From: Thauera sp.
GTDB lineage: Bacteria > Pseudomonadota > Gammaproteobacteria > Burkholderiales > Rhodocyclaceae
DNA length: 36,308 nt
Direction: 5' to 3'
NCBI GenBank assembly: GCA_017302295.1
Contig: JAFLDS010000029.1
Location: 1 to 36,308 of the forward strand
Both the position numbers and the translations under genes were made by a program. Below the pieces are notes generated by a model, which searched no databases, had not been told where the DNA came from, and saw only the letters and a list, made by a program, of their open reading frames with translations. Positions 18,510-26,200 of this stretch are shown one piece after another. Position 1 is the stretch's first letter. Every line of letters begins with the position of its first letter.

Positions 18510-19676
18510 CCCAGCGCCCGCGGCAGCCTGCGGCCGATCGCGCATGCTGCCCGCCACCATCCGGTATTCCAGCAGCCGGCACTCCAGGGCGCCATTGAAC
18601 AACGGCGTGCGCCGGCTCGCCTTGAGCCCGATCAGCTTGGGCAGCGCGGGGTCGCCGCTGAAAATGTAGCAGCGCCAGCCGCTCCAGCGCCGCTTGAGCG
18701 CATCGCCCAGGCGCGGATACAGCGCGGCCAGTTCCTCCGCCTCGCCGATGCGCACGCCGTAGGGCGGGTTGGTCACCATGACGCCGGCCGGCGCGGGTGG
18801 ATCGCGCTCGAGCAGATCGGCCCGCTCAAGACTGACGCAGTCGGCCAGACCGGCCGCCGCCAGGTTGGTGCGCGTGCGCCGCAACTGCTCGCCGACGATG
18901 TCCGAGCCGAAGAGCGGCAGCGCCCGAGGCGGCTGACGGCGCGCCTCGGCTGCGCGCCGCACCCCGGCCCAGGCGGCACGGTCGAGATGGCGCAGGCGCT
19001 CGAAGGCGAACTGCCGGCCCAGGCCGGGCGCGATGTCGAGCGCGATCTGCGCCGCCTCGATGAGGAAGGTGCCGCTGCCGCACATCGGGTCGATCAGCGC
19101 CTCGCCCGGCTGCCACCCGGTCAGCCGCAGGATGCCGGCGGCGAGGTTTTCCTTCAGCGGGGCCTCCACCGCGGCCGGCTTGAAGCCGCGCTTGTACAGC
19201 GGCTCGCCCGAGGTGTCGATGTACAGCGTGGCGGTGTCGGCGGTCAGGAAGGCGTGGATGCGCACCGCCGGATTCACCGTATCAACGCTGGGCCGTTTGC
19301 CGGCCACGGTGCGGAAGTGATCGCACACCGCGTCCTTGATGCGCAGCGTGATGAACTCGAGGCTCTTGAGCGGCGATTTCTGCGCGGTGACGTAGATGCG
19401 CAGGGTATCGTCGGGGGTGAACCACTTCGCCCAGGTCACGCTGTACGCGAGCTTGTAGATGTCGATCTCGGCGCGGTAGCGCCCCTGTGCGACGCGCCAC
19501 AGCACACGGGTGGCGATCCGGCTCTCGAGATTGGCGCGATAGCACGCGGCCCACGTTCCGCTCCACATCACGCCGCCATGCACGACTTCGGCGGATGCCG
19601 CGCCCAGCCCTCGCAACTCGTCGGCGAGCAGGGACTCGAGGCCGCGCGGGCAGGGAGAGAAGAAAGATTCGGCCAT
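18498..19676 (-). CDS. rlmL: 23S rRNA guanine-N2 methyltransferase RlmL-type (THUMP domain)
   Basis: A 392-residue RNA methyltransferase. The N-terminal THUMP region (about residues 45-155) is followed by a class I SAM-dependent domain with motif I LIDPMCGSGTFLIEAA and the catalytic motif TNPPYGVRIG, typical of enzymes that methylate guanine N2. E. coli RlmL modifies G2445 of 23S rRNA and is fused to RlmK; this protein has only the RlmL half, the common form in betaproteobacteria. I chose the Met at 19676 (MAESFFSPCPRGLE), the family N-terminus; the frame runs 45 codons further into the divergent mobA leader. The family also contains other THUMP methyltransferases, so the precise target base is inferred. 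Confidence 0.9.
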   Translation of the reverse strand: MAESFFSPCPRGLESLLADELRGLGAASAEVVHGGVMWSGTWAACYRANLESRIATRVLWRVAQGRYRAEIDIYKLAYSVTWAKWFTPDDTLRIYVTAQKSPLKSLEFITLRIKDAVCDHFRTVAGKRPSVDTVNPAVRIHAFLTADTATLYIDTSGEPLYKRGFKPAAVEAPLKENLAAGILRLTGWQPGEALIDPMCGSGTFLIEAAQIALDIAPGLGRQFAFERLRHLDRAAWAGVRRAAEARRQPPRALPLFGSDIVGEQLRRTRTNLAAAGLADCVSLERADLLERDPPAPAGVMVTNPPYGVRIGEAEELAALYPRLGDALKRRWSGWRCYIFSGDPALPKLIGLKASRRTPLFNGALECRLLEYRMVAGSMRDRPQAAAGAGNAS

Positions 19677-19704
19677 GTATCGGGCTCCGGTCGGAAGTGC
19701 GCGC

Positions 19705-19710
19705 ATTGTA
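19705..19710 (-). promoter_or_regulatory. Candidate -10 box for rlmL
   Basis: Read on the minus strand this is TACAAT, 29 nt before the rlmL start, in the 133-bp gap to the divergent mobA. No recognisable -35 box was found upstream. Confidence 0.3.
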
Positions 19711-19809
19711 GCGCGCCGCGGTGAGCAGCCCGCGGCGGTGGCGGGAGCCGGGCCTTCTGGCATCATGCGGAAGCAGGAGAAGCGCCATCCGGCGACGGCG
19801 GGAAGGGAC

Positions 19810-20415
19810 ATGAAGGTATCTCAAGCAGGAATCACCGGCGTGCTGCTCGCGGGCGGCCTCGGACGCCGCATGGGCGGCATCGACAAGGGGCTCGTGCCGC
19901 TCGACGGCCGCCCGATGGCCGCTCACGCCATCGAGCGCCTCGCCCCGCAGGTCGATGAGCTGCTCATCAATGCCAACCAGAACGCGCACGTCTGGGCCGG
20001 ATTCGGCCTGCGCGTGATCGCCGACGACGTGGCCGGATTCGCCGGCCCGCTTGCAGGCCTGCACGCCGCCTTGACCCGCGCCGCCCACGAACGGGTCGTC
20101 ACCGTGCCCTGCGATTCGCCCTTTCTGCCGCACGACCTCGTCGCGCGCCTCGCCGCCGCGTGGCACGACGCCGGCGCCGATGTGGCGGTGGCCCGTACCT
20201 TCGAGCAGCTGCATCCGGTGTTCTGCCTGTGCCGACGGGATCTGGCCGGACACATCGAGACCTATCTCGCCAGCGGAGGACGCCGGATGGAGAACTGGCT
20301 CGCCAGCCTGAAGACGGTGGAAGTCGCCTTCGACGACGAGGCGGACGCCTTCCGCAACATCAACACACTTCAGGAACTGGACGCGGCCCGCCAGAGGCCG
20401 CAGGCATCAGGCTGA
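19810..20415 (+). CDS. mobA: Molybdenum cofactor guanylyltransferase MobA
   Basis: A 201-residue nucleotidyltransferase that attaches GMP from GTP to molybdopterin to form the guanine dinucleotide cofactor used by enzymes such as nitrate reductase. The GTP-binding loop is GVLLAGGLGRRMGGIDKGL, followed by GPLAGLHAAL and the metal-binding VPCDSPFLP. The C-terminal NINTLQEL is also typical. The ATG at 19810 has an AAGGG site just upstream; the longer frame (45 codons) is rejected. It ends 69 bp before the convergent hemJ. Confidence 0.94.
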   Translation: MKVSQAGITGVLLAGGLGRRMGGIDKGLVPLDGRPMAAHAIERLAPQVDELLINANQNAHVWAGFGLRVIADDVAGFAGPLAGLHAALTRAAHERVVTVPCDSPFLPHDLVARLAAAWHDAGADVAVARTFEQLHPVFCLCRRDLAGHIETYLASGGRRMENWLASLKTVEVAFDDEADAFRNINTLQELDAARQRPQASG

Positions 20416-20484
20416 GCCGATCACGCGTCCGCCAGGCCCTGCGGCTTGCTCCGAAAGGCGACGTGCGGTCGCGCCGCGATCGCA

Positions 20485-20901
20485 TCAGAACGGTTTCAGC
20501 ACCGCCAGGAACACGACCACCAGCAGGATCAGCACCGGGATCTCGTTGAAGACCCGGAACCAGACGTGGCTGCGAGTGTTGCGACCGGCGGCGAAATCGC
20601 GCATCAGCTTGCCGCAGTAGAGGTGATACACGATCAGCAGCACCACGAGCGAGGTCTTCGCGTGCAGCCAGCCGCCGCCGTACACCTCGGGATAGCCGAA
20701 CCACAGCCACAGGCCCAGCACGACGGCCAGGATGCCGATCGGCGTCACGAAGCGGTACAGCTTGCGCTCCATCATCGCCAGGCGTTCGATCGTGGCCGCA
20801 TCGCTGACCATGGCGTGGTTGACGAAGATGCGCGGCAGGTAGAACAGGCCGGCAAACCAGCTCACGACGAAGATGATGTGCAGGGACTTGAGGACCAGCA
20901 T
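20485..20901 (-). CDS. hemJ: HemJ-type protoporphyrinogen IX oxidase (UPF0093)
   Basis: A 138-residue inner-membrane protein with about four hydrophobic segments. The N-terminal LKSLHIIFVVSWFAGLFYLP, the MERKLYRFVTPIG segment and the GGWLHAKTSLVVLLIVYH segment match HemJ, which oxidises protoporphyrinogen IX to protoporphyrin IX in haem synthesis in many proteobacteria lacking HemG and HemY. The family was earlier called UPF0093 or CopD-like. An AGGAG site lies about 11 nt upstream of the start. It follows the dehydratase/epimerase gene by 66 bp on the same strand; no haem genes are adjacent. Confidence 0.9.
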   Translation of the reverse strand: MLVLKSLHIIFVVSWFAGLFYLPRIFVNHAMVSDAATIERLAMMERKLYRFVTPIGILAVVLGLWLWFGYPEVYGGGWLHAKTSLVVLLIVYHLYCGKLMRDFAAGRNTRSHVWFRVFNEIPVLILLVVVFLAVLKPF

Positions 20902-20967
20902 GAAGAGGAGGCTCCTGAGAAAGGAAGATGCAGCGAGGGAAGGTGGCCGTGACGGCCTGCGCCGCGT

Positions 20968-21861
20968 TCAGCGCGCCGGCATGCGGGCGCAGGCGTCGCG
21001 CAGACCGTCGGCGACGGTCGGATAGCGCAGCGGGGTACGCAGTTCCCGCTTCATGCGCTGATTGTGCAGACGGCGGGACTCGCCCATGAAGGACAGGGTC
21101 ATCGGCGACAGCTGCGCGGCGATGTCGCCCCGCCCCAGGCGCGGCGGGCGCGGCAGGGCAAAGGCGTCGGCCACCGCATCGAAATAGTCGCCCATCTTCA
21201 GGCGGGTGTCATCGCAGGCGTTCCACACCCGCCCGCCACGCCCGCGAAACAGTGCCGCGCAGGCGAGCCGGGCGAGGTCGTCGGCGTGGATGTGGTTGGT
21301 GTGCACGTCGTCGTCTTCGCGCAACACCGGGTCGGCGCGCCGCAAGCGCTCGAGCGGCAGGCGCTCGGCGGCGTAGATGCCCGGCGCGCGCAGCACGCTG
21401 GTGCGCACGCCGTTGCGCCGGCCAAAGGCGCGCACCTGGCGCTCGGCATCGACGCGCCGGCCGGCGCGTGCACTGAGCGGACGCGTGGCCCGGCACTCAT
21501 CCACCCAAGCGCCTGCGCAATCGCCGTAAACCCCTGTCGTGCTTATGTATACGAGGCGCTGTGGTAGACTCCCGCCGGCTCCGAGCGCGGCCAGCAAGGC
21601 CCTGGTTCGAGGATCGGTCTCGCCGTGGGCGGGCGGCGGCGCAAAGTGCAGCACGGCATCGGCAAGACCCGCCAGTCGCATCAGGCTGCGGCGATCGTCG
21701 AGGTCGGCAATCAGCGGGACGGCACCGGCCTTGCGCAGTGCGGCGGCGTGTTCGGCGCGTCGCACCAGCGCCAGGACGCGAAAACGCCGGGTCAGCCAGG
21801 GCAAGGCGCGCGCGGCGACGTCGCCGCTGCCGACAATCAGGATTCTTTTCATATTTTTCAT
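20968..21861 (-). CDS. NAD(P)-binding epimerase/dehydratase-like protein (YeeZ-like)
   Basis: A 297-residue Rossmann-fold protein of the extended short-chain dehydrogenase superfamily. The N-terminal nucleotide-binding motif is ILIVGSGDVAARAL, and the active-site-like segment is LVYISTTGVYGD, although the usual YxxxK is not clearly present (further on there is ARAGRRVDAERQ). NHIHADDLARL resembles the HVDDLA segment common in this group. E. coli YeeZ is the nearest named relative I recognise; the substrate is unknown. Met starts at 21861 and 21852 are both possible. The divergent reductase begins only 14 bp away. Confidence 0.82.
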   Translation of the reverse strand: MKNMKRILIVGSGDVAARALPWLTRRFRVLALVRRAEHAAALRKAGAVPLIADLDDRRSLMRLAGLADAVLHFAPPPAHGETDPRTRALLAALGAGGSLPQRLVYISTTGVYGDCAGAWVDECRATRPLSARAGRRVDAERQVRAFGRRNGVRTSVLRAPGIYAAERLPLERLRRADPVLREDDDVHTNHIHADDLARLACAALFRGRGGRVWNACDDTRLKMGDYFDAVADAFALPRPPRLGRGDIAAQLSPMTLSFMGESRRLHNQRMKRELRTPLRYPTVADGLRDACARMPAR

Positions 21862-21875
21862 TATCTCACGCACCC
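21841..21875. promoter_or_regulatory. AT-rich divergent start region
   Basis: This 35-bp AT-rich stretch covers the first codons of the minus-strand YeeZ-like gene and the 14-bp gap to the divergent reductase. Minus-strand GATAAT (21860-21865) overlaps the ATG at 21861, so it could serve only a shorter start at 21852. Neither strand has a clear -35 box, and the reductase ATG has no evident Shine-Dalgarno. A compact shared promoter is inferred. Confidence 0.25.
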
Positions 21876-22898
21876 ATGTCGTACGAGATCCACCTTCAGC
21901 CCGGCGAACACCGCTTCTCCGCCGAGCCCGACGAAACCCTGCTGGAAGCCGCGCTCGCTGCCGGCCTGCTGCTTCCGCACAGTTGCCGGGACGGCGCATG
22001 CGGCGCCTGCAAGGGCAAGGTCCTGAGCGGTGAGGTCGACTACGGCAACGTGACCGAAGGCGCGCTGTCCGCCGCCGAGCGCGAGGCAGGCTACGCGCTC
22101 TTCTGCTGTGCGCGAGCGCGCACCGATCTCAGCCTCGAGGCGCGCACCGTGACCCGCGCCGGCGACATCCCGGTCAAGAAGCTGCCCTGCCGCGTGCAGA
22201 AACTGCAGCGGCTGGCGCCAGACGTCATGCTGCTCGACCTCAAGCTGCCCGCCAGCGAGGCCTTCCACTTCCGCGCCGGCCAGTACATCGACATCCTGCT
22301 CGCCGACGGCCGGCGCCGCAGCTTCTCGATCGCCAACGCGCCGCACGACGGCGGCCACGTCGAGCTGCATGTGCGCCGCATCGACGGCGGGCGCTTCACC
22401 GGCCAGGTGTTCGAGACGATGAAGGAAAGGGACATCCTGCGCTTCGAGGGACCGCTGGGCACCTTCTGGCTGCGCGAAGAGTCGGTCCGCCCGGTCGTGC
22501 TGGTAGCCGGCGGTACCGGCTTTGCGCCGATCAAGAGCATCGTCGAGCACGCCATGCACACCGGCACGGCGCGCCCCATCACCTTGTACTGGGGCGCGCG
22601 CGACCGCGCCGGCCTGTATCTCGATGAACTCGCCCGGTCATGGGAAACGGCGTTGCCAGGCTTCCGCTATGTGCCCGTCCTCTCCGACGAGCTCCCCGCC
22701 GATGCCTGGTCGGGTCGTCGTGGCCTGGTCCATCAGGCGGTGCTGGACGATCATGCCGACCTGTCGGGTGTCGACGTCTACGCCTGCGGCGCACCGGCGA
22801 TGATCGATGCCACCCGCCGCGACTTCACGACCACACGCGGCCTGCCCGAAGCGCACTTCTTCGCCGACGCCTTCACCTTCGCCGCACCGGCCAACTGA
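21876..22898 (+). CDS. [2Fe-2S] ferredoxin / FAD-dependent NAD(P)H oxidoreductase
   Basis: A 340-residue electron-transfer flavoprotein. The N-terminal plant-type ferredoxin domain (about 1-90) has the cluster motif CRDGACGACKGKV with a fourth Cys in LFCCARARTDL. An FAD domain follows with RSFSIANAPHDGG, then an NAD(P) domain with LVAGGTGFAPIKSIVEHAM and the C-terminal YACGAPAMIDA. The order ferredoxin-FAD-NAD is that of CDP-6-deoxy-glucoseen reductase and of oxygenase reductases. Databases tend to name such proteins after the sugar enzyme, but no deoxysugar gene lies nearby, so the real electron acceptor is unknown. It is 22 nt upstream of the HDOD gene. The start MSYEIHLQPGEHRF fits family N-termini. 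Confidence 0.9.
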   Translation: MSYEIHLQPGEHRFSAEPDETLLEAALAAGLLLPHSCRDGACGACKGKVLSGEVDYGNVTEGALSAAEREAGYALFCCARARTDLSLEARTVTRAGDIPVKKLPCRVQKLQRLAPDVMLLDLKLPASEAFHFRAGQYIDILLADGRRRSFSIANAPHDGGHVELHVRRIDGGRFTGQVFETMKERDILRFEGPLGTFWLREESVRPVVLVAGGTGFAPIKSIVEHAMHTGTARPITLYWGARDRAGLYLDELARSWETALPGFRYVPVLSDELPADAWSGRRGLVHQAVLDDHADLSGVDVYACGAPAMIDATRRDFTTTRGLPEAHFFADAFTFAAPAN

Positions 22899-22920
22899 GA
22901 TCCTTCCTGTCGGAACGAGC

Positions 22921-24057
22921 ATGAGCCAGACGTCCCTCCTGACCCGCGAACCGGTCGTCAACAAGAACCGCGCGATCACTGCGAACCGGCTCATCGTCCA
23001 TGGGCCGAACATGGGCGCGGTCGTGGACACGCTCAACGGACTGGCGGACATCTGGCCGACTCACCACCCCGTTTTCGTGAGCCTCGGACGCCTGATCCCC
23101 ACCCCGGATCTGCTCGGCTGGGAGATCCCGGCCAACACGATGGTGGAGATTCCCGCCCAGGCGCTGGCCCACCCGCAGACCAAGGCGCTGATGCAGCAGC
23201 TGCAGGCAGCGCGCAACAGCATGTGCCTGACCTGGTACGTGCCCGGCAGCCCCTTGCCGGCCGATGCCGACTGGCGCTTCGTGCTGATGGACGCACGCCG
23301 GCACGTCGCGCCGGCGGATTCACCCGGCCTGACCATGGCCTGGGGCCTGGCCGACGTCGGCGCATTCCGCCAGGCAGTGAGTTCGGGCTTCGATGGCGCC
23401 TCGGGCTGGTTCTTCCTGCACGGCAATCCGCCGGCGAAGGAGCTGTCTCCGGGACACGCGCAGATCGTCCGCCTGCTCAACCTGGTGCGCAACAATGCCG
23501 AGGTGAGCGACATCGAGGCGGTGCTCAAGCAGGACGTGGCGCTGTCGTACAAGCTACTGCGCTACATCAACTCGGCCGGTTTCGGCCTGATGTGCGAGAT
23601 CCAGTCCTTCCGCCACGCGGTGAGCATCCTTGGCTACACCAACCTCAACAAGTGGCTGTCGCTGCTGCTGGTGACGGCCAGCCGCGACCCGAGCGCGCCG
23701 GCGATGATGCAGACGGCGATCGCGCGCGGTCGCTTCATGGAGGAGGTGGGCGGCAGCTACTTCGGCAAGAACGAGCACGACAACCTCTTCATCACCGGCG
23801 CCTTCTCGCTTCTGGGCCTGCTGCTCGGCACCTCGATGCAGAACCTGCTCGACGAGATGCACCTTCCCGACAACGTCACCGAAGCGCTGCTCTACGGGCA
23901 GGGTGAATTCGCCCCCTTCCTGAAGCTCGCGCAGTTGTGCGAAAGCTTCGACGGTGGCGCACTGGCGAAGGCAGCCGGCGAACTTCACCTGCCGGCCGAG
24001 CGGATCAATCGCGCGCAGCTCCTTGCGCTCGGCTTCGCCGACAGCCTGCAGGCTTGA
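22921..24057 (+). CDS. Degenerate-EAL plus HDOD domain signalling protein (YuxH-like)
   Basis: A 378-residue soluble protein. The N-terminal half (about residues 8-180, beginning LTREPVVNKNRAITANRLIV) has the layout of a YuxH-type EAL domain but lacks the EAL triplet and its metal and catalytic residues, so no phosphodiesterase activity is expected. The C-terminal half (about 185-370) is an HDOD domain: VLKQDVALSYKLLRYINSAG, then FRHAVSILGYTNLNKWLSLL and FITGAFSLLGLLLG. HDOD domains are non-catalytic HD-fold modules in regulatory proteins. It starts 22 nt after the reductase gene and is followed, after 113 bp with its own possible promoter, by an HDOD-like kinase. The function is unknown. Confidence 0.86.
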   Translation: MSQTSLLTREPVVNKNRAITANRLIVHGPNMGAVVDTLNGLADIWPTHHPVFVSLGRLIPTPDLLGWEIPANTMVEIPAQALAHPQTKALMQQLQAARNSMCLTWYVPGSPLPADADWRFVLMDARRHVAPADSPGLTMAWGLADVGAFRQAVSSGFDGASGWFFLHGNPPAKELSPGHAQIVRLLNLVRNNAEVSDIEAVLKQDVALSYKLLRYINSAGFGLMCEIQSFRHAVSILGYTNLNKWLSLLLVTASRDPSAPAMMQTAIARGRFMEEVGGSYFGKNEHDNLFITGAFSLLGLLLGTSMQNLLDEMHLPDNVTEALLYGQGEFAPFLKLAQLCESFDGGALAKAAGELHLPAERINRAQLLALGFADSLQA

Positions 24058-24107
24058 GCGGGAACGGCATGCGTCGCGGCACACCGGATGTCGCGCACTC
24101 GGTCACA

Positions 24108-24134
24108 TTGCGCGCGGCGCGGCCTCGCTAGAAT
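24108..24134 (+). promoter_or_regulatory. Candidate promoter before the HDOD-like kinase
   Basis: TTGCGC (24108-24113) and TAGAAT (24129-24134) are separated by 15 bp, slightly short for a sigma-70 promoter. It lies in the 113-bp gap, about 36 nt before the kinase start. Confidence 0.3.
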
Positions 24135-24170
24135 CGGGCAGATCCGACTGCTTTCCTGCCGTTCCACGAC

Positions 24171-26150
24171 ATGTTCCCTGCCGCGTACAGCGCGTTCGAC
24201 GCATCGCCTCTGCCGGATGGTTGCGCAACCATCCTGCGGCTGCTCGCGGCCGGCTCGCCAAACTGGCCGGAAGTTGCGCTGGTTGCCGCACGCGACCCGG
24301 TGCTGTGCCTGGCCCTGCTCAGTGCAGCCCCGCTCGCTGACGGCGAGCTGGAGGACGGACTCAATGCGGTGCTGCGCCGGCGCATGGAGCGGCTTGGCCC
24401 CGATCTGCTGCGTGCCTGGATGCTGGGCACCGGCAAGCTGCCTTCCTCCGGGGATAGCGGTTTTGCCTTGCTGGTCGGCGAATGTGCGCTGCACCTTGCC
24501 CTCGAGACGCGCTATGCGCGCCCGGACGAGGCCTATCTAGGCGGGTTGTGGAGCGGGCTGGCCGACCGCGTGCGCAGGCTCGGCGACGACGCCGCCAACG
24601 CCGCCGCCCCCCTGGAGCGCGCCGATGCACGCCAGGACTTCGCGCACCTTGTGCGTGCATGCGGGCTGTCCGAGGCCCTGGCCGATGCGCTCGAACTGCC
24701 CCTGCAGCACGACGAGCAGCTGCAGGGCGCACACCCGCTCGTCCGCCTGCTGCATGCCGCAGCGCTGCTCGCCGCCGATGACTGGCAGTCGCGCACCACT
24801 CAGGTCGCGGCGCTGACCCGACTCTCCGTCAGCAGCCTGACCAGCCTGCGCACCGACGTGGCGTACATCGTGTCGGGTCACGCCGCCTATCCGCCGCCGG
24901 CCGGCGGCAGTGGCGAAGGGACCCTGGTCGCGAGCACCGCCGATCCGTTTCGCGAGGCGGCCCTGGCCGGTCTGCTCAACGCTGCATTCATCGACCTGGA
25001 GGCGGAGGCTGTCGCCGACAGACTGGGGATCGCCGCGCCGTTCTTCGGACTCGCCATCGAACCCATCCTGCTTGCGGCGGAGGCCGATGGCGTGCTGAGG
25101 CCCATGCTGCCCGCCGCAGCGACCTCGCCCGCCGGACTGATCAACGAGCTTGCGCTGCGTGAGGACGACGAGGCGAGCTGCATTGCGCTCGCCGCGCGTT
25201 CGGGGCAGCTCACCAGCTACCGCCCGCAGGGCGCCGCCCCGCGGCGCAGCACTGCCGACTGGCATGTCGCGCGCTGGCTCGGGCATCATGGTTTCTGCTG
25301 TCTGCCGCTGGCCGTCGACGGTGGCGGCGTGGTCGGCGTGCTGGCGACTTCGAGCGAGCCGCCCGGCCGCAGCAGCCGGGCGCTGCTGGCCGGTCTGCTC
25401 GGAGCGGCGGCGCGATCCATCCGTTCCGCCCGGCGTCATCGCACTACCCTGGCCGAACGCGAGCGCGCGCTGCAACAGCGATTCCAGGACCATGTGCGCA
25501 AGATCGCGCATGAAGCGGCCAATCCGCTTACCGTGATCAAGACCCGGCTCGATCTGCTCGGCCAGCAACGCGCGGGCGACGCACCGATGCAGGACGAGAT
25601 GGTGCTGCTGAACGCGGAGCTCGACCGCATCGACACCCTGCTGCGTCGTGCCGCCGACCTGCCGGTCGACGCGCCCGAACCACCGGTGTGTCGGGTCACC
25701 GAGCTGCTGCGCGACATGGGGGCCCTCTATGGTGACGCCCTGTTCGTCCGCCATGGCATCGGCTTCGACCTGCGGGCCACGCAGGACGTGCCGGCAGCGG
25801 CCATTCCCGCGTCTGCGCTGAAGCAGGTCCTCCTCAACCTGTTCCGCAACGCGTCCGAAGCGCTGCAGCCGGGCAAGCGCCTGACGGTATCCGTGATCGG
25901 CCGGGTGATCATGGACGGGCGCAGCTGCCTCGAGATCCGCCTGGTGGATAACGGCCCCGGCCTCCCGGCGGACCGCGCCGCCGACCTGTTTGCGCCTCGT
26001 CCGAGCGCCAAGGGTGGCGGGCACCGGGGCGTAGGCCTGTCGGTCGTGCGTGAGATCCTCTCGCAATGGCGGGCACAGATCCTGTGTCGCAGCCAACCCG
26101 GAAACGGCACCAGCTTCCAGATCTTCGTGCCGCTGGATCAAACGGGCTGA
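24171..26150 (+). CDS. HDOD-like / sensor histidine kinase fusion
   Basis: A 659-residue soluble protein. The first 250 residues resemble an HDOD domain (ILRLLAAGSPNWPEVALVAARDP, then AYLGGLWSGLAD where the HD-fold family has AxLxGLLHDLG). About 260-430 is a less clear sensor-like region, possibly GAF. The kinase core has H447 in KIAHEAANPLTVIKTRL, an N-box LLNLFRNASEAL, and glycine boxes DNGPGLPAD and GHRGVGLSVV, so it looks active. There is no membrane segment and no receiver. The gene starts with ATG 24171, and 50 nt separate it from the REC-PAS-GGDEF-EAL gene, its likely phosphotransfer target. Which signal the N-terminal part senses is unknown. Confidence 0.87.
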   Translation: MFPAAYSAFDASPLPDGCATILRLLAAGSPNWPEVALVAARDPVLCLALLSAAPLADGELEDGLNAVLRRRMERLGPDLLRAWMLGTGKLPSSGDSGFALLVGECALHLALETRYARPDEAYLGGLWSGLADRVRRLGDDAANAAAPLERADARQDFAHLVRACGLSEALADALELPLQHDEQLQGAHPLVRLLHAAALLAADDWQSRTTQVAALTRLSVSSLTSLRTDVAYIVSGHAAYPPPAGGSGEGTLVASTADPFREAALAGLLNAAFIDLEAEAVADRLGIAAPFFGLAIEPILLAAEADGVLRPMLPAAATSPAGLINELALREDDEASCIALAARSGQLTSYRPQGAAPRRSTADWHVARWLGHHGFCCLPLAVDGGGVVGVLATSSEPPGRSSRALLAGLLGAAARSIRSARRHRTTLAERERALQQRFQDHVRKIAHEAANPLTVIKTRLDLLGQQRAGDAPMQDEMVLLNAELDRIDTLLRRAADLPVDAPEPPVCRVTELLRDMGALYGDALFVRHGIGFDLRATQDVPAAAIPASALKQVLLNLFRNASEALQPGKRLTVSVIGRVIMDGRSCLEIRLVDNGPGLPADRAADLFAPRPSAKGGGHRGVGLSVVREILSQWRAQILCRSQPGNGTSFQIFVPLDQTG

Positions 26151-26200
26151 CTGTTGCATGATGTTACAGATCACACGCACACAGGACGACGCGCGGCGCC

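Noticed and set aside
21543-21570. Promoter-like TAGACT inside the YeeZ-like gene, on the + strand
   Set aside because: No matching -35 box, and it lies about 300 nt before the reductase start.
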